A stretch of DNA of 64,000 bases, taken from contig JAJYJI010000002.1 in the NCBI GenBank assembly GCA_021789605.1, forward strand, positions 1 to 64,000, written 5' to 3'. The position numbers and the translations under genes are program-made. The notes beneath the pieces were generated by a model. It saw only the letters and a list, made by a program, of their open reading frames with translations, searched no databases and was not told the origin of the DNA. This document shows positions 8,824 through 18,968 of this stretch, piece after piece (position 1 is the first letter of the stretch; each line of letters opens with the position of its first letter). The DNA comes from a bacterium (lineage in GTDB: Bacteria; SZUA-79; Acidulodesulfobacterales; Acidulodesulfobacteraceae).

Positions 8824-9345
8824 TTATAATTTATTTAAAAAATTTGTAAGGAATCCCTTTTCCTGTAGAATTATATCGCAAACTTCCCTTACCGCGCCGC
8901 ATCCGCCGGTTTTAGAGGTTACGATATCCGCGCATACCTTGACGTATTCAGGCGCGTTAGGGACCGTGGCGGAGATAGCCGCGACTTTCAAGAGTTCGAT
9001 ATCTACTATATCGTCTCCCATATAAAATAAATTTTTAACGCCTATTTTATGTTTTTCCAATATTGGCTTTAAAGCATTATATTTATCCTTGCATCCTTCT
9101 ATATAAAAATCGACGCCTAACTCTTTTGACCTGATAGAAGCGGCGTTGCTAGTTCTTGCAGAAATCATACCCGTCTTAAGCCCGAATTTTTTGGCAAGTT
9201 TCATACCCGCCCCGTCATGCGCGAAAAACGTCTTTGTTTCTATACCGTTTTCGGATAAATATATTTTACCGTCGGTTAATATTCCGTCAACGTCGAAAAC
9301 TAAAATTTCTATATCTTTAAAATCGAGTTTTTTGGATAAATTCAT
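8824..9345 (-). CDS. kdsC: 3-deoxy-D-manno-octulosonate 8-phosphate phosphatase
   Basis: KdsC removes phosphate from Kdo-8-phosphate to give Kdo. It is a cap-less HAD phosphatase of 173 residues. The nucleophile motif FDVDGILTDG carries Asp 18 and Asp 20, and the acid motif YMGDDIVDIELL and the HDGAGMKLAKK segment are typical of KdsC. The genes kdsA-kdsD-kdsC run consecutively, so three of the four enzymes from arabinose-5-phosphate formation to CMP-Kdo are encoded together. kdsB is not seen here. Confidence 0.95.
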   Translation of the reverse strand: MNLSKKLDFKDIEILVFDVDGILTDGKIYLSENGIETKTFFAHDGAGMKLAKKFGLKTGMISARTSNAASIRSKELGVDFYIEGCKDKYNALKPILEKHKIGVKNLFYMGDDIVDIELLKVAAISATVPNAPEYVKVCADIVTSKTGGCGAVREVCDIILQEKGFLTNFLNKL

Positions 9346-9355
9346 AAATTTAATT

Positions 9356-10330
9356 TCAGATTATTCCGGCTTTCACTATGTCGTGTATGTGTATTACCCC
9401 TGCGGGCCTGTTGTCATTTTCCGATTCTACCGCGAAAAGCGAAGTAATTTTTAATTCTTCCATCTTTTGAAGGGCTACCGCGGCAAGAGCGTCTTTAAGA
9501 ATAATTTTAGGATTTTTTGTCATCACTTCGCTGACCGGCTTGTCTATTATATTTAACGAGTAGGTCAGCGCCCTTCTTAAATCGCCGTCCACTACTATGC
9601 CGCAAAGATTCATATTTTCATCTACTACGCCGGTAAGCCCCAGTCTTTTAAAGTTCATTTCTATAATTGCGTCTTTTAGCAAAGCTGAATCTTTTACTAA
9701 AGGTACTTCTTCCCCTTTGTGCATTATATCGGCTACTTTCAAAAATTTTTTACCTATCGAGCCGCCGGGATGAAGTTTCGCAAAGTCCTCTTCTAAAAAA
9801 TTCCGCTCTTTCAGTAAACAAACCGCAAGGGCGTCGCCTATCGCAAGCTGGACGGTAGTACTGGCGGTAGGAGCAATATTATAAGGGCATGCTTCCTGAG
9901 CGACCGATACGTCGAAAAAATAATCCGAAAGCATAGCAAGCTGGGAGTTCTTGTTTCCGGAAAATCCTATTATTTTAGCTCCTATCAGTTTTATTGCGGG
10001 CAGTATTGAAACTATTTCTTTAGTATTGCCGCTGTTGGAAAGCACTATTACGGCATCTTCGGGAGATATAACTCCTAAATCGCCGTGGGATGCCTCCGCC
10101 GGATGCATAAAAAAAGACGGCGTACCGGTACTAGCGAGCGTGGAAGATATTTTTCTTGCGATAATTCCGGATTTTCCCATTCCGGTTAATATCACCTTGC
10201 CTTTAATCCCGATAAGACAGGCAACCGTTTTTTCAAAATTTTCGTCCAGCCTGTTAATAAGCGCGGATATAGAATCTGCTTCTATTCTTAATACATTTTC
10301 GGCTGTTTCCAATATATTATGTTTTTTCAT
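9356..10330 (-). CDS. kdsD: Arabinose-5-phosphate isomerase
   Basis: KdsD converts ribulose-5-phosphate to arabinose-5-phosphate, the precursor of Kdo. The N-terminal SIS domain contains GMGKSGIIARKISSTLAS and HPAEASHGDLG. Two CBS motifs make up the last 120 residues (from VADIMHKGEE and from VSEVMTKNPK). The length of 324 residues is standard. It starts 2 nt after the kdsA stop. Confidence 0.95.
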   Translation of the reverse strand: MKKHNILETAENVLRIEADSISALINRLDENFEKTVACLIGIKGKVILTGMGKSGIIARKISSTLASTGTPSFFMHPAEASHGDLGVISPEDAVIVLSNSGNTKEIVSILPAIKLIGAKIIGFSGNKNSQLAMLSDYFFDVSVAQEACPYNIAPTASTTVQLAIGDALAVCLLKERNFLEEDFAKLHPGGSIGKKFLKVADIMHKGEEVPLVKDSALLKDAIIEMNFKRLGLTGVVDENMNLCGIVVDGDLRRALTYSLNIIDKPVSEVMTKNPKIILKDALAAVALQKMEELKITSLFAVESENDNRPAGVIHIHDIVKAGII

Positions 10331-10332
10331 AT

Positions 10333-11190
10333 TTATTCTTTAGCATCTATTTCTTTACTAAATTTCGATATCTCTAAAATATTTTTTAAATTATCTTTAA
10401 ACGAATTTAAATAGACTGAATTTGCGGAGTCGCTCAAGGCTTGCGGAGGATTGGGGTGAACCTCGAAAAATAAGCCGTCTGTTCCTACCGCTGCCGCCGC
10501 TCTGGCAAGCGGCATAACGTATTCCCTGTTTCCAGATGAAACAGAACCTGAACCGCCGGGAATCTGGACGCTGTGGGTGGCGTCGAAAACAACGAGAGCA
10601 CCCGTTTCTTTCATTATCGGAAGAGCCCTGAAATCGGCTACAAGATTATTATAGCCGAAGCTTGCGCCTCTTTCGGTTAATATTATTTTATTGTTTCCGG
10701 CAGACCTGATTTTTTCCGCGATAAATTTTGTGTCCCATGGAGCTAGAAACTGACCTTTTTTAACGTTCACTACCTTTCCGGTTTTTGCCGCCTCTAAAAG
10801 CATATCTGTTTGACGGCATAAAAAAGCCGGTATCTGTATAACGTCTAAAACGGCTTTCACTTTTTCCATTTCGTTAACGCCATGCACGTCGCTTAATACC
10901 GGAATGTTATATTTTGCCTTAATATCGTTTAATATTTCTAATCCTTTATCTATACCAGGACCCCTGAAAGAATTAACCGAAGTCCTGTTGGCTTTATCGT
11001 AGGAAGCTTTAAATATAAGGTTAAAACTAAGTTCTTCGGAGTAGCCTTTAAGCGTTTTTGCTATATCTTCCGCGGCGGCGGCGCTCTCTATAACGCATGG
11101 TCCGGCGATAACAAAAGGATATTCGTTATTAAATTTAAATTTTAACGCGGATGCTAAATCTTCTTTTCTGAAACCGTTTATTTTTTCCAT
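10333..11190 (-). CDS. kdsA: 3-deoxy-8-phosphooctulonate synthase
   Basis: KdsA condenses phosphoenolpyruvate with arabinose-5-phosphate to Kdo-8-phosphate. The motif KASYDKANRTSVNSFRGPG is diagnostic. The N-terminal motif AGPCVIES has Cys 32 at the position that separates metal-dependent enzymes (Cys) from metal-independent ones (Asn), so a metal-dependent enzyme is inferred. The 285 residues match the family. It follows pyrG by 18 bp, an association also seen in other Gram-negative genomes. Confidence 0.96.
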   Translation of the reverse strand: MEKINGFRKEDLASALKFKFNNEYPFVIAGPCVIESAAAAEDIAKTLKGYSEELSFNLIFKASYDKANRTSVNSFRGPGIDKGLEILNDIKAKYNIPVLSDVHGVNEMEKVKAVLDVIQIPAFLCRQTDMLLEAAKTGKVVNVKKGQFLAPWDTKFIAEKIRSAGNNKIILTERGASFGYNNLVADFRALPIMKETGALVVFDATHSVQIPGGSGSVSSGNREYVMPLARAAAAVGTDGLFFEVHPNPPQALSDSANSVYLNSFKDNLKNILEISKFSKEIDAKE

Positions 11191-11208
11191 TATTTTTTAC
11201 TTTATAAA

Positions 11209-12954
11209 CTATGCGGCGGCGGTTTTCTTTTTTTTGTATTTAACCTTGTTTTTAGCTTTAACTTTAGACTGAGCAGGAACTGAAATATTAGAATATTTAA
11301 CTGATGCCGCGATAAATTCTTTGAATAGCGGGTGGGGATACAGCGGGGTTGATTTGAATTCAGGATGAAACTGGCATCCTATATACCATGGATGGTCTTT
11401 GAGTTCGCAAATTTCAATAAGCTTGCCGTCGGGGGACAAACCCGAAAAAATAAAACCGGCTGCTTTAAATTTTTCCCTGTATTTATTGTTAAATTCAAAT
11501 CTGTGCCTGTGCCTTTCGCTAATAGAAATATTTCCGTCTGACTTTATTTTTATGCCGTTCTTTTTGTCGGCGGAATATTTTTTACTATTTTTATAGTATA
11601 TTTGATACGCAAGGGTATTCTTTGAGATTACGCATGGATATGCGCCAAGCCTCATTGTTCCGCCCAGATTTCCTATGTCTCTCTGGTCGTCCATAATGCT
11701 TATTACGGGGTCCGGCGTAATCTCGTCGAACTCGTAAGAATTAGCTTCTTTTAAGCCCAGTACATTTCTGGCATATTCTACCGTCATAAGCTGCATACCC
11801 AAACATATTCCGAAATAAGGGATGCCGTTTGTTCTCGAGTAGCTAATCGCTTTAAGCATGCCGTTAATGCCGCGTGAACCGAATCCGCCAGGGACTAAAA
11901 TACCCGAACAGCCTTCCAATTCTTTAAGGCGCTCCCTCCAGTCGTCCGCTTCAAAATCTTCGGAATTAATGTATTTTATGTTAACGCCTACGTTATTGGC
12001 AAGCCCTCCGTGAATCAGGCTTTCGTTTAGGCTTTTGTACGATTCCTTAAGATTGACGTATTTTCCTACGACCGCGATGGTAACTAAATTTTTCATCATT
12101 TTTAACGTCTGGGATATATTAGTCCATTCGCTTAAATCCGGAGATTTTGCCCATATGTTTAAATATTCTATAATCTTTGAATCAAGGTTTTCTTCGTGCA
12201 GGGAAAGAGGAACATCATAAATGCTTTCTTCGTCTTTGGCTGTTATGACGCCGCTTTTTTCGACGTTGCAAAAAAGTGCTATTTTTTCTCTTATATCCTG
12301 CGGCAGTACCCTGTCAGCCCTGCATATTATAATAGAAGGCTCAATCCCTATTGCCCTAAGTTCTTTTACCGAGTGCTGAGTAGGTTTGGTTTTCAGCTCG
12401 TCGGCGGTTTTTATAAAAGGAACTAAAGTTAAATGTATATAAAGAACGTTATCTTTTCCTTTGTCTAATTTAAACTGCCTTATGGCTTCTAGAAAAGGCA
12501 GGCTTTCTATGTCGCCTACGGTTCCGCCTATTTCTATAATTGCTACGTCCTTATCCTCGGAAGCTTCAATTATTTTCTTTTTTATCTCGTCTGTTATGTG
12601 TGGTATTACCTGAACTGTTTTCCCGAGGTAAGCGCCTTTTCTTTCGTTATTAATAACGGAGTCGTAAACCTGACCGCTTGTTAAATTGTTCTTTTTCGTA
12701 AGCGAAAGCGAGGTAAATCTTTCGTAATGACCGAGATCTAAATCTGTTTCCGCGCCGTCGTCGGTAACGAAAACCTCCCCGTGCTGAAAAGGGTTCATTG
12801 TTCCCGGGTCAACGTTTATATAAGGGTCGAGCTTCTGCATGGTAATGTTAAGTCCCCTTGCTTCCAACAACGCGCCAATAGAAGAAGCCGCTATACCCTT
12901 TCCAAGACTTGAAACGACGCCGCCTGTTATAAAAATATACTTTGTCTTATTCAT
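11209..12954 (-). CDS. pyrG: CTP synthase
   Basis: PyrG aminates UTP to CTP using glutamine. The N-terminal synthetase domain begins [17 protein letters not shown], and the C-terminal class I glutamine amidotransferase domain has the nucleophile motif GICLGMQL and the HPEFKSTP end block. The body is normal. The protein is 581 residues long because of an extra basic C-terminal tail of about 25 residues ending KKKKTAAA. It overlaps the dapB stop by 8 bp, which suggests coupled translation. Confidence 0.97.
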   Translation of the reverse strand: MNKTKYIFITGGVVSSLGKGIAASSIGALLEARGLNITMQKLDPYINVDPGTMNPFQHGEVFVTDDGAETDLDLGHYERFTSLSLTKKNNLTSGQVYDSVINNERKGAYLGKTVQVIPHITDEIKKKIIEASEDKDVAIIEIGGTVGDIESLPFLEAIRQFKLDKGKDNVLYIHLTLVPFIKTADELKTKPTQHSVKELRAIGIEPSIIICRADRVLPQDIREKIALFCNVEKSGVITAKDEESIYDVPLSLHEENLDSKIIEYLNIWAKSPDLSEWTNISQTLKMMKNLVTIAVVGKYVNLKESYKSLNESLIHGGLANNVGVNIKYINSEDFEADDWRERLKELEGCSGILVPGGFGSRGINGMLKAISYSRTNGIPYFGICLGMQLMTVEYARNVLGLKEANSYEFDEITPDPVISIMDDQRDIGNLGGTMRLGAYPCVISKNTLAYQIYYKNSKKYSADKKNGIKIKSDGNISISERHRHRFEFNNKYREKFKAAGFIFSGLSPDGKLIEICELKDHPWYIGCQFHPEFKSTPLYPHPLFKEFIAASVKYSNISVPAQSKVKAKNKVKYKKKKTAAA

Positions 12955-13768
12955 ATTTGTTTAACCCCAGAACATCCCTCATATCGTAAAATCCTTTATT
13001 TTTACCGCTCAACCATACGGCGGCTTTTACCGCGCCTCTGGCAAAATTATTTCTTGATACGGCTTTATGTGAAATTTCTATTATTTCTTCGTTTCCTGCG
13101 AATATTACTTTATGCTCGCCGATGATATCGCCCGCCCTGACAGAGAAAATGCCTATTTCGTCCTTTTCCCTTTCTCCAATATTTCCGCACCTGCCATAAA
13201 CGGCTTTTTCGCCCAAGTCTATATGCCTTTGATTAGCTACGGATTGCGCAAGCATTTTAGCCGTCCCGCTAGGAGCGTCTTTTTTCTTATTATGATGCGT
13301 TTCTATTATTTCGCAATCGTAATCGGGGCCTAAATATTTGGAAGCATCATAGATTATATTAAGCAAAACGTTAATTCCCAGACTCATGTTACCGGACAAT
13401 ACAACCGGAATATGCTTTCCGTAAGCTTCCGCCGCTTTTAGTTCGTCTTCGGAAAACCCCGTGGAACCAATCACTATAGGAACGTTATAAAGCGCCGCTT
13501 CTTCTATATGTATCAAGGAAGCGCTTTTCGAAGTAAAGTCTATTATTACTTTATTCTTAATCGCGGCAGTTAAATGAAGGGCTTCTTTTAAAGTTAAAAA
13601 TTTGCCGGGGAGAACTTTTTTAGAATCTATTTCGGATAATTCTTCAGTGGTATGGTTTGAATCGACCCCGCCTATAAACAGCAGGTTATCGTAACCGGCA
13701 ATAACGGATATTATCGCGCAACCCATCCTCCCCTTACTGCCGCATACTATTATTCCTGTTTTTTCCAT
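12947..13768 (-). CDS. dapB: 4-hydroxy-tetrahydrodipicolinate reductase
   Basis: DapB reduces the product of DapA in lysine and diaminopimelate synthesis, using NAD(P)H. The Rossmann start [12 protein letters not shown] and the signature [16 protein letters not shown] are present in 273 residues. It lies between dapA (20 bp upstream) and pyrG (8-bp overlap). lysA, dapA and dapB in one direction give a lysine module. Confidence 0.96.
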   Translation of the reverse strand: MEKTGIIVCGSKGRMGCAIISVIAGYDNLLFIGGVDSNHTTEELSEIDSKKVLPGKFLTLKEALHLTAAIKNKVIIDFTSKSASLIHIEEAALYNVPIVIGSTGFSEDELKAAEAYGKHIPVVLSGNMSLGINVLLNIIYDASKYLGPDYDCEIIETHHNKKKDAPSGTAKMLAQSVANQRHIDLGEKAVYGRCGNIGEREKDEIGIFSVRAGDIIGEHKVIFAGNEEIIEISHKAVSRNNFARGAVKAAVWLSGKNKGFYDMRDVLGLNKYE

Positions 13769-13788
13769 AATTACTTATTTTATAGTTT

Positions 13789-14664
13789 TTATTGTAATAT
13801 TCCGCAATCTTTCAGGGCGGCTTTTATTTTGGAGATACTAACGCCAGATGCTTCCGATAAAGGCAGCCTTATTTCGTTTTCTATAAATCCCATTAAATTA
13901 AGCGCTTTTTTTATCGGAATAGGATTTGTTTCTATAAACATCGCGTGTATCAATGGAAGAATCTTAAAATTAAGTTTTCTGGCTGATTTCAAATCACCCT
14001 TTAACGCATAATCTGTCATAAGCGCCATATCTTTGGGCGCTACGTTTGAAACAGTGGAAATAACGCCGTGTCCGCCGACGGCAATCAGGGGAAGCGTAAG
14101 AGCGTCGTCACCGGACAAAACGCAGAATTTTTCATTTGCTTTTCTTAAAATGGCCGTAATTTGGTCCAAAGAGCCGCTTGCTTCTTTTATTCCGGCGATA
14201 TTATCTATTTCGGCAAGTCTTAACACCGTCTCGGGAAGAATATTAACTGCGGTTCTTGACGGTACGTTGTAGAGTATTACGGGCATGGAACAGTTTTCGG
14301 CAACGGTTTTAAAGTGCAAAAAAAGCCCTTCCTGCGTAGGCTTGTTATAGTAAGGGGTAATCTGCAGATGTCCGTCTATTTTATATTTTTCTGCGGATTT
14401 CGCAAGATGGACTGCTTCGACCGTATTGTTAGAGCCGGTGCCTGCAATAACTTTAATCCTGCCAGAAACTGCTTCGGCGGTAATTCTTATAACGTCTATA
14501 TGTTCCTCGAACGACAAAGTCGCCGATTCTCCGGTGCTTCCGCACGCAACGATTCCGGATGTTCCATTTTCTATTTGAAATTCTATTAATTTACGAAGCG
14601 CTTTTTCGTCTATTTTGCCGTTTTTAAAAGGCGTAACGATAGCTGTAAACACTCCCTTAAACAT
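13789..14664 (-). CDS. dapA: 4-hydroxy-tetrahydrodipicolinate synthase
   Basis: DapA condenses pyruvate with aspartate semialdehyde, the committed step to diaminopimelate and lysine. The TIM-barrel motifs GSTGESATL (substrate binding), ILYNVPSRT with the catalytic Tyr, and GIKEASG with the Schiff-base Lys are all visible. The 291 residues are normal. A 91-bp gap separates it from lysA upstream; it may hold a weak promoter (TTGTAA-17-TTAATT on the minus strand), but this is uncertain. Confidence 0.97.
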   Translation of the reverse strand: MFKGVFTAIVTPFKNGKIDEKALRKLIEFQIENGTSGIVACGSTGESATLSFEEHIDVIRITAEAVSGRIKVIAGTGSNNTVEAVHLAKSAEKYKIDGHLQITPYYNKPTQEGLFLHFKTVAENCSMPVILYNVPSRTAVNILPETVLRLAEIDNIAGIKEASGSLDQITAILRKANEKFCVLSGDDALTLPLIAVGGHGVISTVSNVAPKDMALMTDYALKGDLKSARKLNFKILPLIHAMFIETNPIPIKKALNLMGFIENEIRLPLSEASGVSISKIKAALKDCGILQ

Positions 14665-14755
14665 TTCTTACCCCATTGATTTAGTTAATTAAAGTTGCCT
14701 TGTTTTACGTTACAATCCGGATTTGCACAACGTTTATAATTTTTATAATTCAAAA

Positions 14756-16018
14756 TTAACCTAGATATAAATTTTCCGGTATAGTTTCTTTTTCTATTAA
14801 ATCGCCGTAAGTTTCACGCTGCCTAATAATATAAAACTTATCTCTGTCTACTAATACCTCTGCGGCCCTAGGTCTTGAGTTATAGTTCGAAGACATGGAA
14901 AAACCGTATGCGCCTGCGCTGAATACCGCAAGCAAGTCGCCTTCCTCAACGGAATTAATAACCCTGTCTTTCCCGAGGAAATCCGCGGATTCGCATATCG
15001 GACCGACTACGTCGGCTTTCAGCCTGTGACCGTCCTTTTTAATTACAGGCACTATTTCATGATAGGCTTCATATAATGCCGGCCTGATTAGGTCGTTCAT
15101 ACCGCCGTCGACTATAATGAAATTTTTACTGCCGGTATCTTTGTTGTATATAACTTTCGTGATAAATATGCCGCTGTTTCCGACTATAAGCCTTCCGGGT
15201 TCGAATATTACAAGTCCTTCATAACCCTTTAATATTTTTTTTATCGAGTTCATATAAGTAGAGGGATGCGGAGGCATCTCATTCTCGTAAGTTATGCCTA
15301 GCCCGCCTCCTAAATCTAAATATTTAATATTAAATCCCTTCGATATAATTTTATCCAAAAGCTCTTTTATAATTGCCACAGCATCGTTAAACGGCGATAT
15401 TTCGGTCAACTGCGAGCCTATGTGGCAGTCAAGCCCGACTATATCGATATTAGGAAGTTCCCTCGCAGTTTCATAAGCAGAAAGAGCATGTTTTATGCTT
15501 ATTCCAAATTTGTTTTTCTTAAGACCCGTGGATATATAAGGATGGGTTTTAGGGTCGACGTTTGGATTTATCCTGAAAGATATTCTTGCCTTTGAATTAA
15601 GCCTGCCCGCGACTTTGTCTATGAGAAAAACCTCTGGCAGCGATTCCACGTTAAACATAAGAATATTCGACTTAATTGCGAATTCTATTTCGCTTTCCGT
15701 TTTCCCGACGCCGGAATATACCACTTTGCCGGTATCTACTCCTGCTTTAATAGCCCTGAAAAGCTCTCCTCCAGACACTATATCCGCGCCCCACCCCATC
15801 TTAAACAAAAAATTAAGCACGGCTATATTAGAATTAGCCTTGACGCTGTAACATATTAAAGAGTTTAAAACTTTAGAGCTTTCGTTAAAAACGCTGGAAT
15901 GTCTCCTGAGGGTGGCAAGAGAGTACAAATAAAAAGGCGTGCCTGCCTTGGAAGCAATTTCTTTAACGGGAACGTCTTCGCAATAAAGCTCGTTTTCTTT
16001 AAAAATAAAATCGTTCAT
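14756..16018 (-). CDS. lysA: Diaminopimelate decarboxylase
   Basis: LysA decarboxylates meso-diaminopimelate to lysine with PLP. The PLP-lysine motif YSVKANSN, the HIGSQ motif and the C-terminal GPICESADFLG and GAYGFSMSSNYN motifs are present in 420 residues. The gene lies 3 bp after the polyprenyl synthase stop and leads into dapA-dapB. Confidence 0.97.
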   Translation of the reverse strand: MNDFIFKENELYCEDVPVKEIASKAGTPFYLYSLATLRRHSSVFNESSKVLNSLICYSVKANSNIAVLNFLFKMGWGADIVSGGELFRAIKAGVDTGKVVYSGVGKTESEIEFAIKSNILMFNVESLPEVFLIDKVAGRLNSKARISFRINPNVDPKTHPYISTGLKKNKFGISIKHALSAYETARELPNIDIVGLDCHIGSQLTEISPFNDAVAIIKELLDKIISKGFNIKYLDLGGGLGITYENEMPPHPSTYMNSIKKILKGYEGLVIFEPGRLIVGNSGIFITKVIYNKDTGSKNFIIVDGGMNDLIRPALYEAYHEIVPVIKKDGHRLKADVVGPICESADFLGKDRVINSVEEGDLLAVFSAGAYGFSMSSNYNSRPRAAEVLVDRDKFYIIRQRETYGDLIEKETIPENLYLG

Positions 16019-16021
16019 GGC

Positions 16022-16990
16022 TTATAATTTCCTTTCAATTATATAATTTGCAATGTCTATTAAGCTTGTCTTATATTCCGAATCAGGAAATATGTCTAAA
16101 TTTTTCTTTGCTTTTTCTACGGATTCTTTCGCTTTTGAAACGGTATGTTCTATCGACCCGTATTTTTTGACCAGATTAAGTACCGTCTTTAGGTCCTTTG
16201 CCGTAAGCTTTTTCTTATAAATTATTTCGGATATAATATCTTTCTCTTTTTTATCCGCCCTTTCAATCGCATGTATAAGGGGCATGGTTAACTTCCCTTC
16301 TTTCAGGTCGTTGCCGATAAACTTGCCGAACTCCTCATTAGAAATATAATCCAGGGCATCGTCCATGAGCTGGAACGCAATTCCTATATTGAGTCCATAG
16401 TCATAGAGATTACTTATACAGCTGCCGTTTTCACCGGCTATTATAGCTCCCGCCCGGGACGCGCAGGCAAAAAGAACCGCCGTTTTTTTTATTATTATAT
16501 CGAGATAATCTTCTTCGGTAGTTTTTACGTCGGCGGTTTTCACCAGCTCCTTAACTTCTCCCTCCGCCATAAGCGTAGTCGCGTCCGAATATGCTTTTAT
16601 AATTTCAGAATTGTTAAGCTCCGATAAAATCTTAAAAGATTTAGCAAATAAATAATCTCCTACAAGGACTGACGCTTCGCTTCCAAAAACTATATTGGCG
16701 GACGATTTACCCCTTCTTAACGGCGCGTTGTCAACCACGTCGTCGTGAAGCAGCGTTGCCGTATGGATAAATTCTATGACTACCGCTAACGGTATATGGC
16801 TGTCGCCAGTATATCCGCATATTTTTGCCGATACTATTAACAGTATGGGGCGTATCCTTTTTCCGCCGCTAGAAATAACATATTTTGCGACTTTATGGAT
16901 TAACGGGGTCTCCGTTATAAGATGGGACTCAAACTGCTCTTCCACTCTCTTAAGCTCGTTTTCTACTCCGTTGAAAGAAATGTTCCGCAA
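16022..16990 (-). CDS. Polyprenyl diphosphate synthase (octaprenyl/heptaprenyl type)
   Basis: This trans-prenyltransferase elongates farnesyl diphosphate with isopentenyl units, usually to make the side chain of menaquinone or ubiquinone. The first Asp-rich motif DDVVD and the second DDALD flank the usual GKRIRP, LLHDD and GDYLF motifs. The 322 residues are normal. The start is TTG at 16990, as no ATG or GTG precedes the conserved region. Chain length cannot be told from sequence alone. A reductase of the geranylgeranyl-reductase family lies three genes upstream, so a partly saturated quinone chain is a possibility. Confidence 0.9.
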   Translation of the reverse strand: MRNISFNGVENELKRVEEQFESHLITETPLIHKVAKYVISSGGKRIRPILLIVSAKICGYTGDSHIPLAVVIEFIHTATLLHDDVVDNAPLRRGKSSANIVFGSEASVLVGDYLFAKSFKILSELNNSEIIKAYSDATTLMAEGEVKELVKTADVKTTEEDYLDIIIKKTAVLFACASRAGAIIAGENGSCISNLYDYGLNIGIAFQLMDDALDYISNEEFGKFIGNDLKEGKLTMPLIHAIERADKKEKDIISEIIYKKKLTAKDLKTVLNLVKKYGSIEHTVSKAKESVEKAKKNLDIFPDSEYKTSLIDIANYIIERKL

Positions 16991-17054
16991 ATTTTAATCT
17001 CTTTTTAAAGTTTATTAATTTTGTTAATTGTAACCATTGTTTATTTTATTTTAG

Positions 17055-18413
17055 TTAGACTAAATATTCAATAATTTTTTTTAGTTTTGAAACCGGATGC
17101 AGGTTTATAGCGGAAATACCCTTTAAGCCTTTAACGTCGTTATAGTTCGACTGCGGAAGCAAAATGTCCCCAAAACCCATATTGGCGGCTTCCCTTATTC
17201 TCGCGGCAGGATTAGACACGCCTCTTATTTCGCCAGTAAGCCCGATTTCTCCAAACGCGGTAAAATTGGGCGGCAAAGGCTTGTCCATATAGCTAGAGGT
17301 TATAGAAAGCGCTACCGGCAAATCTACCGCGGGTTCCTGTATGCTTATCCCTCCGAATATTTTAACATAAATTTCCTTAGACGAAAGCTTTATTCCTTCT
17401 TTTTTTTCCAGTACGGCGGATATGATAGAAACCCTGCCGCCGTCTATTCCCAAACATACTCTTTTAGGAACCGGCATATAAGAAGGAACGACGAGCGCCT
17501 GAACTTCTACGAGCATGGCGCGGGTCCCTTCAAGGCATGGGGTAACTACGGAACCCGACGAGCCTTCCTGCCGCTCGGAAGTAAAATATGCGGAAGGATT
17601 TTTTACGCCTCTTAACCCGTTTTCGGACATTTCATAAATGCCCGTTTCGTCCGTAGAGCCGAACCTGTTTTTATAACATCTTAATATCCGGTACGAGTCT
17701 TTTTTGCTTGAATCGAAATATAAAACCGTATCTACTATGTGCTCTAATGTTTTTGGACCGGCAAGACCGCCTTCTTTATTAACATGGCAAACAAGAAACA
17801 CTCCGCAGTTTTTCTTGAGGCATAAAGAAGTTATCTCATGGGCGGTTTCCCTTAAACCGTTAATACTGCCGTATGCCGAACCGGCTTCAGGAACCGTTAG
17901 CCTTTGAATTGAATCTATAATTATAAAACCGTAATTACCGTTTTCTACCGAGTATAAAACCTCGTTTATATCGTTCAAAGCCTGAAAAAATAAAGTCTTT
18001 GACTCTATTTTAAGCCTTTTTGCCCTTAAAATAATCTGATTTAAGGATTCTTCGGTAGAAATATACAGGGTTTTAATGCCGGCTGCTCCCAGCTTTTCAG
18101 CCACCTGCAGCATTAGGGTAGATTTTCCTATTCCAGGCTCTCCGCCTATAAGTATGCTCTGACCGGCAACTAGTCCGGAGCCTAACGATACGTCGAATTC
18201 TTTAATGCCGGTCGCAATCCTTTTGAGCCCTTCCGCGTTTTGAACGTCCAAGGTGGTCACCGGCGCGGCGGATGGCGCTTTCTTTCTGAATTTTACTACC
18301 CTGACCGATTCCGTTTCAGGCACGACTTCTTCCATAGTATTAAAACTATGACATTCGGGACATCTTCCCACCCATTTTAAAGAAGCGGCGCCGCAATTTA
18401 TACATTTATACAT
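17055..18413 (-). CDS. radA: DNA repair protein RadA
   Basis: RadA is a RecA-like helicase that drives branch migration in recombination repair. The four-cysteine zinc motif CINCG...CPEC starts the protein. Walker A GEPGIGKST follows, then the RadA-specific KNRFGSTDETGIYEM, and a C-terminal Lon-like S5 domain. At 452 residues it is full length. It overlaps the end of the RpiB-like gene by 8 bp. Confidence 0.96.
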   Translation of the reverse strand: MYKCINCGAASLKWVGRCPECHSFNTMEEVVPETESVRVVKFRKKAPSAAPVTTLDVQNAEGLKRIATGIKEFDVSLGSGLVAGQSILIGGEPGIGKSTLMLQVAEKLGAAGIKTLYISTEESLNQIILRAKRLKIESKTLFFQALNDINEVLYSVENGNYGFIIIDSIQRLTVPEAGSAYGSINGLRETAHEITSLCLKKNCGVFLVCHVNKEGGLAGPKTLEHIVDTVLYFDSSKKDSYRILRCYKNRFGSTDETGIYEMSENGLRGVKNPSAYFTSERQEGSSGSVVTPCLEGTRAMLVEVQALVVPSYMPVPKRVCLGIDGGRVSIISAVLEKKEGIKLSSKEIYVKIFGGISIQEPAVDLPVALSITSSYMDKPLPPNFTAFGEIGLTGEIRGVSNPAARIREAANMGFGDILLPQSNYNDVKGLKGISAINLHPVSKLKKIIEYLV

Positions 18414-18933
18414 TTATATTTTCGGTTTTGTTTATAAAATCAAGTATATGCCTGTTTTCTTCGTCAAAAGCGGTTTCGAGAAACAAGGAAACCTCTTTTT
18501 CGCTATTTTTTGTATCTATCGTAACGCCTTTATTTTTGACGATTATGACGTTCGCGTCGAACCTTTTTCTGGAATTTTTTATATAACTTTCGTCAACCGA
18601 AAATACCGCCCTTACGTTTTTAAATTTATTAAGCAAAACGGCAACGGCTTCGCAATCTTCGGTTAGTAAGGCTATGCCGAATTCCAGCTTGCGCTCTTCT
18701 ATTGCTTTTCCTAGTTTTGAAGCCATTTTAAATATGTCTTTCGGCTGGTCTATTCTGGAAGGTCCGATATCGTATAAACTTGTCCACTTTGTATCTAAAT
18801 ATATCCCGACTTTTTCCTTAAAGAAAAAACTTTCCCTATCGGAAAATATCCCGACTTTTAAGGCTCTTTTTTCAGTCTTTAACGAAGTATTTACCCAGTC
18901 TTTAAGTCGCATATCTATATTATTATTATACAC
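18406..18933 (-). CDS. Degenerate RpiB/LacAB-family protein, probably not catalytic
   Basis: The fold pattern follows ribose-5-phosphate isomerase B. KVGIFSDRESFFFKE stands where KIAIGSDHAGFELKE is usual, DIGPSRIDQP where the VDVGP segment is, VRAVFSVDESYIKNSRKRFD replaces the IRAALCHD block, DANVIIV matches DANVLxLG, and FLETAFDEENRHILDFI matches FLxTxFxGGRHxxRV. The catalytic CGTGIG loop is replaced by LTEDCEA, and the SDHAG His is changed to Arg. The protein therefore looks like a binding or regulatory relic. The annotated start is GTG at 18933; an ATG at 18912 is equally possible. It overlaps radA by 8 bp. Confidence 0.6.
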   Translation of the reverse strand: MYNNNIDMRLKDWVNTSLKTEKRALKVGIFSDRESFFFKEKVGIYLDTKWTSLYDIGPSRIDQPKDIFKMASKLGKAIEERKLEFGIALLTEDCEAVAVLLNKFKNVRAVFSVDESYIKNSRKRFDANVIIVKNKGVTIDTKNSEKEVSLFLETAFDEENRHILDFINKTENINV

Positions 18934-18968
18934 TATTAATACGAAAAATGGCAGGTTTTTTTCTTACG

